Assembly (NCBI GenBank): GCA_003184365.1
Contig: NKYR01000001.1
Location: forward strand, 248,001 to 312,000
Length of the DNA stretch: 64,000 nt
Source: Evernia prunastri
Lineage: Eukaryota; Ascomycota; Lecanoromycetes; Lecanorales; Parmeliaceae
Reading direction: 5' to 3'
Within the stretch, counting starts at the first letter, position 1; every line of letters starts with the position of its first letter. The position numbers were made by a program, and so were the translations under genes. The notes beneath the pieces were generated by a model. That model was not told the DNA's origin and searched no databases. It worked only from the letters and a program-made list of their open reading frames with translations. Below are positions 56,050 to 64,000 of this stretch, piece by piece.

Positions 56050-57741
56050 ATGCCTCCGGTGAGTTATTGCAAGCCTGCTGGACGCGAACCCAGTCTATTT
56101 CCAGCTATTGCTCGATCAGTATCATGTGGATAGAATCAACGTTCGAGGCTAACTCTTGGGAACAGGCTCGATCCATACGGCAGCGTACTGTCACCAACGA
56201 GAACGACGAGAACGGCGGTTCGACACGTCTAACGAGGGCTAAGGCCGCTGCTTTGACTGTGCCAGAAGATGGTGCGGCAATGGTCAAGAAAGCGTTGGGA
56301 ACAAAGAAGTCCACTACAAACATATCGAACGCTAGTGCTGGAGTGGGGCAACGAAAACGAGCAGCACTGGGTGATGTGAGCAATGTCACCAAAAATGAGG
56401 TGGTCGAATCGAAGGAAGGGAAGAAGGCTTTAGGTGTGAAGGCCGGCCTTGTGTCGAAGGCTGCACCCAGTGCAGGCGTACAGAAGATATCGCGTACAAC
56501 CTCAAATCGCTCTATACTTGGAGCCAAGGACAACAACAAGAGGGCCGCGTCAACTGAGCTGAAGCGTCCTGCGAGTGGATCTGGTGTGATGGGTGCCGCC
56601 ACCAAGAAGAGACACACAGGTTCAACGGGAAGCCAACACTCAGTTAAGGAAGAGAGAGCAGACTCGGAGAATGAACCACCGAGGAAGAGGACAGTCGTGA
56701 CTGAGGTAGAGCGCGTCGTCGAAACGAAGAAAGAGATATTTGAAGATGAGCCTAAACAAGAAGAAGAAGAAGCAGCAGAGGTGAAGACAGCGTTACCTGA
56801 TCTAGACCGCGAAGACTATGATGACCCCCTCATGGTGGCAGAGTATGTCGGCGAGATCTTCGAGTATCTCAAGGTCCTCGAAGAAGCAACAATGCCCAAT
56901 CCAGATTACATGGATCACCAAGAGCACCTGGAGTGGCATCTGCGCGGCGTTCTTGTCGACTGGCTGATTGAAGTCCACACTCGCTTTCACCTGCTACCTG
57001 AAACCATGTTCCTCGCTATAAACATCATCGACCGCTTCCTATCTGCCAGGATTGTGGAGTTGGACAAGCTGCAGCTGGTAGGTATCACGGCTATGTTCAT
57101 CGCATCCAAGTACGAAGAGGTCCTCTCACCTCATGTGCAAAACTTTAAGCATGTCGCAGATGATGGCTTCACCGAGGAAGAAATCTTGAAGGCAGAGCGT
57201 TTCGTGTTGGCCGCGCTCAATTATGACCTAAGCTATCCCAACCCGATGAACTTTCTTCGAAGAATATCAAAGGCCGACAATTACGATATTCAGACGCGTA
57301 CTCTTGGAAAATATCTGCTCGAAGTCAGCTTGGTTGATCACAGGTTCATGGCCTTCCATCCTAGTCACATTGCTGCAGCGTCGATGTATCTTTCGCGTCT
57401 GATCCTCGAACGAGGCGAATGGGTAGGTTGATCAGATGAAATCTTTTGGGGATGACTTGACGATGCTGACTGATTTAGGACGCAACTCTTGCTCACTACT
57501 CGGGGTACACCGAAGATGAGATCAAGCCGGTCTTCCAGCTCATGGTGGATTATCTTCACCGACCTGTCCAGCATGAAGCTTTCTTCAAGAAGTATGCAAG
57601 CAAGAAGTTCTTGAAAGGTTGGTCTCCGTATTCGATGTTCCAGTTGGCTTTTCACTGACACGAACCTCAGCTTCGATCTTGACGAGGCAGTGGGCTAAAA
57701 AGTACCACCCAACCTACCTTGGCAGCAATTACACTGTCTAA
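56050..57741 (+). CDS. nimE: G2/mitotic-specific cyclin B
   Basis: Exons 56050-56058, 56166-57422, 57479-57617 and 57671-57741, total 491 residues. The 9-base first exon codes MPP and rejoins ARSIRQRTVTNENDEN, as in Aspergillus NimE. A destruction box RAALGDVSN lies at residues 68-76 in the disordered N-terminus, which is Lys/Ser-rich with a NLS-like PPRKRTVV. The cyclin box begins about residue 240: LRGVLVDWLIEVHTRFHLLP (the MRAIL-type motif), AINIIDRFLSARIVELDKLQ, GITAMFIASKYEEVLSPHV, and the C-terminal cyclin fold ends YHPTYLGSNYTV. It activates Cdk1 for entry into mitosis and is destroyed by APC/C through the D-box. All junctions are in phase. Confidence 0.95.
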
Positions 57742-58429
57742 CGGTGCTAGCAACGTCCGATACAAATCATGACTGTTGGTTGCACAAGGCCATTAAGCCC
57801 CCATCGTCTCCAAAGACTCACCTCCCAAACTCCCAACACCATGCCTTGGAGCAAGACCAAAACCTGGATGAAGTTCCCTGTACATGACATTAGACGCGAT
57901 GACAGTGCCTCCAGCACACGAAGCCATCGATCGTCTCATTGCACCTTTCCTAAGCATCTTTACATAACAGCAGGCGTTCTGACATCAACTACGAGTATAT
58001 CCTACGCTCTGCGGTCACTGGAGATTGGCGTATGGAACAGCTTCCTCCTTGTAATGGCGATTATGATGGGCATCAGGCCTAGTCAACAGCATGGACTGAC
58101 AGCTGGGTAGAAAACGGAAGGACCAGCTTGAGGAATGGAACTTGGCCTTATGCATATGATTCATTCTGGCAATAGGGGAGCTTTGGTACTCTGATCGCTG
58201 CGTTTCCATAGATGGTCCCCCTTGGACATGGACTGTATGTGCATAGCTACTTGCAAATAAAATCGCTTCTACCGCTCATTTAGCTTTTGAACGTTTCCCA
58301 GCCGTGCTTCAAGAAAATCTCATGCTGCCTAAATCTTTGCACATATCCTTTGTCACGGCCATCAATCACACGCCTATTCAAGCATGTCCCTCTTGACACC
58401 AACGCAAACACCCGCAACATCCCCGGCCA
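57742..58429. other. Spacer between cyclin B and the THO subunit gene (convergent)
   Basis: Tail-to-tail spacer of about 690 bases. No supported gene; short frames only. Confidence 0.5.
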
Positions 58430-59562
58430 TCACAGCTGCCCCCCAGCAGCCCCCAGAATCTTCAATCCCCCTCCCTCCCCAGCCCACGCAATCCAATATC
58501 TTCCCGGATGCCACGCCACAACCCCGCACCCACCGCTCGCGCCTATATCCACCTTGCCCACATACTCCCCCGACTCCGTATGCGCCACCTCCAGCACATT
58601 CCCCTCATCGCTCCCGCCCACCACAAAACTCCCGTCGAAACTGAACCCCACGCTCTTGACCGCGCCGGTCAGATTCGTGAGCGTGCGCTTGCAGACCCAG
58701 TCCGTGGTGTCGTAGAGGGAGATGAGCGCGTCGGAGCCGCCGATGGCGAGGTAGCGGGAGGTGGGGGAGAGGGCGAGGGAAAGGCAGGAGGAGGTGTGGG
58801 CGTGGAGGGTGTGGAGGGTTTGGAGGGAAGGGTAGGAGGCGATGGTCACGGAGCCGTCGCCGCGGGTGAGGAGGAGGTGGGTTGGTGGCGAGGTGTGGGT
58901 GAAGGTGCATTGGTTTGTTTGGAGGGCCGGGGGGTGAGAGGGTTGGGCGGTGGGGGTGGGGTCAATGGTGATGGGTATGAGAGTGTCGTCCTGGTTGGCG
59001 GGGTGTTTGTTAGTTGGAGGTAATGACGATCTGGCGATGTAAAAGGAGATGGAGAGGGGATAAGAGTATACCTTCCGCCCAACCATGACCACGCTCCCGT
59101 CCGCCGCCCATGCAATTGTCAATCCTTCTCCCCCTAGCTGCACAGTCGCCGTGCACGTCTTACTCCTCACGTCCCAGAACCTGCACGTGCCATCGCTGCT
59201 CACAGACGCCAATTCGGCCTCTTTGGTAGGATTCCAAGCCACCCGCTCTAGGCCACCCGTATGCCCTCTCAGTTCCGTGCTATTCTTCACCTGCGGCTTC
59301 TCAGGATTCCAGATCCGTAGCGTGCGATCTGCAGAGCCGGTAGCTATCAAGTGGCCCGTGGGGTTCCAGGCGATGGTGCGGATGCTGGAGGAGAGTCAGG
59401 AAGGTGGGAAAGGCTGTGAGGGGAGGGGAACGGTGGACATACGTACGTGTGGGAGCCAGGGCCACGAGCGGCAGGGTCGTGGTAGGTTTGGACTTTGAGG
59501 GTTGGAAAGAGGGCGGCGAAACGGTCTTTTGCTATAGGACGACGAGGGTGGGGTGGGGCCAT
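58430..59562 (-). CDS. TEX1: THO complex subunit Tex1/THOC3 (WD40 protein)
   Basis: Three minus-strand exons: 59562-59447, 59384-59072 and 58990-58430, total 329 residues. WD40 repeats run through the protein: HTIRTIAWNPTGHLIATGSA with RTLRIWNP; ELRGHTGGLERVAWNPTKEA with ASVSSDGTCRFWDVR; then GEGLTIAWAADGSVVMVGRK; LAIGGSDALISLYDTTDWVC; VKSVGFSFDGSFVVGGSDEG; and VAWHPGRYWIAWAG. This set and the length match THOC3/Tex1, a component of the TREX complex in co-transcriptional mRNA packaging and export. The second intron is 81 bases long, a multiple of three and free of stops, so retention would add 27 residues. Sense-strand composition is GC-rich and strongly skewed. Confidence 0.88.
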
Positions 59563-59850
59563 GGTGAGGGCGAAGGAGGGGGGATGCCAAGAATCTGAAT
59601 AGCTTCACGATATTGCCTCGAGACTGGGTAAAAGAACAAGGAGTAAGGTAGGTAGACAAAATAGAAGCAGATGTGCGACTTTATAAGACTTGTAGATAAT
59701 AAAAACGTCGACCCGATGCAACACAATCCTTGTCTTCGTTCATGCAGCTCGGGCGCTAAATTCCTGTTCCTGGACTAGTCCTTCCTTGGCAGAAAGGCAC
59801 TACCAAAGAGCCAAGAGACCAGCTCTCCATGATTCTGCTTCGTACCGACC

Positions 59851-61404
59851 ATGTCCAGCTTCCTGAGTTCTAAGTCTTCTGCGGCAAAAGCGTACGTGTC
59901 GCAAGGGACGCTGCCTCCCTTCGTCGATCCCGAGCAACCGCCATTCAAGAAGACTCCATTTTCAACAGTTTGGGGTCAAGCATTCACACACACGGTACAG
60001 AAGACTACTGCGAATTTTAATATCTGTACGCAATGGCTGAATGATCATGTAGGTGCAATTGATCCTCCCTCAAGAGCTGTACGATGTTGTCTGGAAAGAT
60101 GTTGAAACGAAGACCACCAACATTCAATATTCTCAAGTCAGCATGTCTCTGTCCGAAATTCTTGAAGGGGATTTCTTCAATCAGTACATCAAGATTGGTA
60201 CTTCACACCATGTTCACGTCCCTCCCACGTTTGTGGCATATCACGATTTGCACCAAGTTTTTTTTTTTTTGCTGAGTTCATCGTCTCATTCAAGGCAACA
60301 TTTTGATGCTCTCTGAAGGCCGTCCGGGTGTCGATGATTGCTATTCGCTCAAAGAGGGTAAGTTTGTGAATGACAATGAACAGTTTCAAAGCTCGGTATG
60401 TATAGCTCGCTAATTTTCGTCAGGCGTACTTCGTCTCGAGCTCGCGAAAGATAAGTACGAACGATGTGGCCTTGTTGGCCAACCTATCCGAGACGCAGGG
60501 CGAAAGCATACGAGGACTCGATATGGTGAGCACACTGATTAGAAAACGCCACCTTTTCATACTAACCTTTGACCTTTAGCGGTAGAGTTGAATCTCAGGT
60601 TACCGTCAATGTTACACGGAAAGAAGGGCTTCGAGAGGATTGTATGGGCATTCAAGAATGTTCTCAACCACTCGGTAACCTGGCTTTTCCATGACTTCAA
60701 CTCCGTTTTTAAAGACGGTAAACCCATCGCTAATTCCAAGCCCTTCGACCGTAAGGTCACTGAAAATAGTATAGCAGTGAAAGACGCCCCAATTACTAAG
60801 CATCATCCACTCTCCAAAGAATGTTCGCCTCGTTGGAGAAACACTGAGAAAGTCCGGCTACCAAATCTCAGTCCTCCACATTCTTCAGACTCTGCTGAAG
60901 ACTTTGAAGATTGGGCCCTCGAAACCTATGAGTGGCTGAGCCTCATCGCCATGGAAAGTCCTCGCATTCTTTCGGAAGATACTATTGACCCTTTTCTAAG
61001 CCGTTACCAAGTACTGGACGGTGACTCAGGAAAAGTTCTCAATATCGTTACATTGACATGGACTGGCTTCATCCCTGCCTTATGGATAATGCATTTACTA
61101 ATTTATCTTTCAAGGTGAGCATGTTTCACCCGGTTCTTGATTCCTTAGCGTCTTGGCAGACACCTTTCTGATATTCCGTAGTTCCAAGACCTCAACAAAA
61201 TGGGAAGACCAGAGCTTCTTTGCCCTCAGTGCGTATGGCTTCAAGACTGCTGTGACTGATCAGAGGGATGCCTATACAATCTTGTCTCTGTCCGAAAAGA
61301 CTTGGAATAGTCGTAGCGCCCTCGCTGCGGCAGACTCCGAGGACTCCAAAACCGACGGAAGGCATGGAAAGAAGTATTTTCTTTGGGAGCTCAGCTCTGG
61401 CTGA
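59851..61404 (+). CDS. RPP40: Ribonuclease P/MRP subunit Rpp40 (Ribonuc_P_40 family)
   Basis: Six exons: 59851-59994, 60053-60197, 60295-60357, 60424-60525, 60580-61114 and 61182-61404, in total 403 residues with consistent phases. Family segments appear only after splicing: LPPFVDPEQPPFKKTPFS, VQLILPQELYDVVWKDV, LSEILEGDFFNQYIK, ILMLSEGRPGVDD, then VELNLRLPSMLHGKKGFERI followed by VWAFKNVLNHSVTWLF, and later SRYQVLDGDSGKV with TWTGFIPALWIMHLL. From memory this is the Rpp40 family, a protein of nuclear RNase P and possibly RNase MRP, helping 5' maturation of tRNA precursors and rRNA processing. Its start is 288 bases from that of the Tex1 gene on the other strand, again a divergent pair. The C-terminus is polar and variable. 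Confidence 0.88.
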
Positions 61405-61726
61405 AACAATGGTTGGCGTTGGTAAATCTTCCTTCAAGAGTAACTGGCTGCTAGCTGAGGCAGCAAATCTCTCAATTGATGGTTTCTTTTGTGGCTCGTT
61501 TCCACATACTTTGCGTGCAAAGATTTTATTGCATTTTCCAAAAACTGCATTAAAAATATATACCAAGGTAGGCTCTGGACGTCCTGTTATGTCTCAAAAA
61601 ACACATCCATCTTGACTTTCGTACCACATTAATTCATCTGCACACTTTACAAATCCTCTTTAAACCTACTTTACCATCACGTAAACAAACCCCTTTTCCT
61701 CACAGCCAGCCGACTCTCTACCCACC
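61405..61726. other. Short spacer, promoter of the Gln-rich gene
   Basis: About 320 bases, no gene. Pyrimidine-rich sequence (CCCCTTTTCCTCACAG) precedes the next ATG. Confidence 0.5.
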
Positions 61727-63612
61727 ATGACCGATTTTAATGCAGGTGATTCGTTCTTCGACTTTGACGCGGCCAGTGACGGAAGCGTGGTCGACCCGGC
61801 CTGGTTGGAACCTCGTTTTAAATTCTTCAGATATCCGGTTTTCTCAGACAGTGAACTTCTACGAGCACGCCGCACCATGAATACTCGACAAGCCCAGCAA
61901 GCAGAGCAGAAGGCTGCAATGCGTGGTTCAGACCCAGTAATGACCCCTTATGTCCCTCCAGAGATGGAACAATGGTGGGCTAATCCCTTTCGACAGGAAC
62001 AGGAACAGCATAGAACTCAGCAAGAGCAAGAGCAAGAGCAAGAGATGCCTCAACTAACCCTCCAGCAGCAACAGTCTGCTTACACTCCGAGCCAAAGCAC
62101 AGGGAGTCAGCAGCACCAGCAGCAGTCGATATCTCAATCAGCCTCTCAGCAGCAACAGTCTGCTTTCGTTCCGAGCCAAAGCACAGGGAGTCAGCAGCAT
62201 CAGCAGCAGTCGATATCTCAACCAGCCTCTCAGCAGCAACAGTCTGCCTACACTCCGAGCCAAAACACAGGAGTTCAGCAGCATCAGCAGCATCAGGGTC
62301 AGCAGCAGTCGATGCCTCAATTAGACTTCAAGCAGCAACAGCCTGCCTTGGCCCCCGCAAGGTACAGCATGGGACCTATCCTCAGCAACAATTACCAAAC
62401 GCATCCCGGCATGGGGGAAGAAACACCTCTTTCCTGTCTCAAAGACGTGCCTCCTCTTCCAAACATCCACCAGCAAACGCCGAATTTTTTCTCTCCTATC
62501 ACCAACCAACAGCATTTCCCTTTCCCACCACAAAACTTCGTCGACCAAGAACCTTCACCCACCGAACGTCTGCAGTGGCGAGGAGCGCTTCGTACAGGTC
62601 CCAGAGGCGTCGGAGCTGAGGCTGTACATCACCCTGCCGGAGAACTCAATCCTTCCGAGCGGAACGTCGACGACATCAAACTTCGACCCAAGGGCTACCT
62701 CCAACCCCCAAGACAACCTTCTACCGCCCCCGGATACCTCGCTCCCCTCCCAGCCACGGATTCCCCTCAAGGACGCCATTCTTCCCTAGCGGCCAACCAA
62801 CAGCGCCCGCAGACCGCCAACCACGCCTCCCCAAACCCGCAAGAGCGAGAGGACACCATCTCCACTGCCACCCCCCCAACCCCCCTCGCCAACAAGAAAC
62901 CCACTGCCGCTAGGAGCCCAGCCGTCAAAGGCAGCAAACCCACCAGCATCACCAAACCCAACGCCGAGCGCAAACCCCTCGGCCGACCTCGCAAAGCCAC
63001 CCCTGCGCCGACCGCCGACGGCTTTATCCACGATTTCGTTCTGCCAGGGGATCACTTCAACACTGGCATCAATGGCCGCAACAACCTCCGAAACCCACAG
63101 CGGTTGAACCAGCCGTGGAACCAGCCTTCCGTCAAGGATCAGGACAAGGGCAAACAGAAGGAGGAGGGGAAGTGTAATAACGGCACCTAGACCACGGCTG
63201 ACAAAGGCATGTCTACGTCCGAGTCCGAGCTCGGGCCAGCTAGGCTGGGGAAGGGGAAGGAGAAGGAAGGCACGGTGAGTGAAGCTTACGGAGCTCACAT
63301 CATGACAGGGAATGAGAATGAGAATGAGCATGGGCATGGGCATGGGCATGAGACAACGCTAGCTCCAGAGCTTTACCCGGAAGGGGCAGCACAACATCAA
63401 CTGCAAAGTGGCGAAGGCGAAGAAGAAGCGGAGAGAGGAATGATGGATGTAAGTCAATCATCCTAAACCAAAAAACGGGCCGTAGGCTTTACCGAAATCG
63501 TTGCTAAAGCGCGTTGCAGGGAGATGTTGCGAGTGCGGAGGGCCCGGCCGTTGAGACGGGGATGACGGAGATGGCAGTACATGACACCGATACTACGACG
63601 GACGATACTTGA
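61727..63612 (+). CDS. Glutamine-rich protein with 28-residue repeats and AT-hook-like motif
   Basis: The first exon (from 61727) is open to a TAG at 63188-63190. I propose that it splices from 63173 to 63240 (donor GTAATA, branch CTGAC, acceptor GCCAG) and again 63448 to 63520 (GTAAGT..TTGCAG), giving 582 residues; the unspliced form would have 487. N-terminus acidic/aromatic (MTDFNAGDSFFDFDAAS). Residues about 85-185 are Gln-rich, with three 28-residue repeats (QQQQSAYTPSQSTGSQQHQQ type) from 84-base DNA repeats. A basic region KPLGRPRKATPAP near 425 resembles an AT-hook (GRPRK). The C-terminal part is low-complexity and acidic. Probably nuclear, perhaps a transcriptional co-factor; no enzymatic domain. 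Low complexity makes homology hard to judge. Confidence 0.6.
62063..62330 (+). repeat. 84-base tandem repeat, three units, in coding sequence
   Basis: Units start at 62063, 62147 and 62231, each beginning CAGCAGCAACAGTCTGC. The first two are nearly identical over the full 84 bases; the third diverges after about 60 bases and gains extra CAGCAT units. The period keeps the reading frame. Confidence 0.95.
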
Positions 63613-63669
63613 CAGTAGGACAAAATCAAGAGCACCTTTTTTCTTCTGATCTCTCGCATCGCTTCGTAG

Positions 63670-63900
63670 GAATGTATGTTCTTCGAGAGACTCTCTTTGA
63701 AAAATACAATTCGAGAAATACTCTTCGAGAGATACTCTTCGGGAGAATTCTTTCGAAGAGTTCTTTGATGAGATTTTGGAAAAGATTTTTCGAGGGGGGG
63801 TTCTTCGAGAGAATTCTTAGAGAGAGATTCTTCGAGAGAATTCATCGAGGGGTTCTTCGAGGGGGTTCTTCCAGAGGGTTCTTCGAGGGGGCGCTTGAGA
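63670..63900. repeat. Degenerate TTCGAGAGA/TTCGAGGGG repeat tract
   Basis: The motif TTCTTCGAGAGAATTC and shorter or altered forms (TTCGAGGGG, TTCGGGAGA, TTCCAGAGG) recur about fifteen times at irregular 10-20 base spacing. It begins after the stop of the previous gene and is open in one plus-strand frame by virtue of the repeat, not because of coding function. Confidence 0.8.
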
Positions 63901-64000
63901 AGAGAGGTTTTGAGAATATTTTGATAATCTAAACTCGAAGTTTATCTCTTGTTGTTTTCGTACGAAAACAATATTTTCGCGAAGGTTTTTTTTGCTTTTG
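63901..64000. other. End of window
   Basis: AT-rich, with a nearly palindromic CGTACGAAAAC; nothing assignable. Confidence 0.4.

Noticed and set aside
14670..61404. A metabolic gene cluster or operon-like grouping of the conserved genes
   Set aside because: The conserved genes belong to unrelated processes and lie on both strands; there is no polyketide synthase, peptide synthetase, terpene or transporter gene.

Overview
This window is nuclear DNA of a filamentous ascomycete (Pezizomycotina). The coding regions are interrupted by short GT..AG introns of about 45 to 140 bases. The recognisable proteins (mitotic cyclin B, Clf1, Trm11, eIF3h, S-adenosylhomocysteine hydrolase, Rpp40, Tex1, mitochondrial uL2) are of fungal type. 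Expanded F-box families, a remnant of an NLR-type TPR protein and secreted cysteine-containing proteins are typical of plant-associated or saprotrophic moulds. I cannot fix the class from sequence alone. All exon boundaries here were read by eye from splice consensus, phase and family conservation.

Layout. 1-7.9 kb is accessory sequence: a four-exon secreted protein gene, a decayed NLR/TPR fragment, an unrecognised 597-residue gene and a 373-base MITE with TA target duplications. 8.1-19.0 kb is a conserved block: HIT-domain protein, TRM11 (minus), a decayed SDR, eIF3h, SAH hydrolase, a small minus-strand gene and an INO80-type C2H2 protein. 19.3-21.5 kb holds two more wrecked genes (an NmrA-like one and a single-pass membrane protein). 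22.2-24.1 kb has a microbial-type PARG-like protein and a four-helix membrane protein, tail to tail. 26.3-28.2 kb is a large secreted acidic protein. 28.4-30.6 kb is CLF1. 30.8-37.9 kb is a tandem array of three intact F-box paralogues plus one truncated copy, the latter abutting an 822-base fold-back element full of ATCCATGGAT palindromes. 39.5-40.8 kb is a C2H2 regulator with a long gene-poor flank (to 47.3 kb) rich in simple repeats. 47.3-51.4 kb has a second F-box-like pair separated by a 552-base MITE. 54.0-61.4 kb is again housekeeping: mitochondrial L2, cyclin B, Tex1 and Rpp40, arranged as two divergent pairs. The last gene encodes a glutamine-rich, AT-hook-like protein with 28-residue repeats, followed by a degenerate TTCGAGAGA repeat tract.

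How it works together. The conserved genes do not form one pathway; they cover tRNA and rRNA biology (Trm11, Rpp40), translation (eIF3h, uL2m), splicing and export (Clf1, Tex1), the methyl cycle (SAH hydrolase), chromatin (Iec1-like) and the cell cycle (cyclin B). The accessory islands between them share one theme: duplicated F-box genes, MITE-like or fold-back repeats and pseudogenes carrying stop codons and frameshifts, which is what local duplication followed by mutational decay would leave. I found no convincing rRNA, tRNA or CRISPR-like feature, and no biosynthetic cluster.
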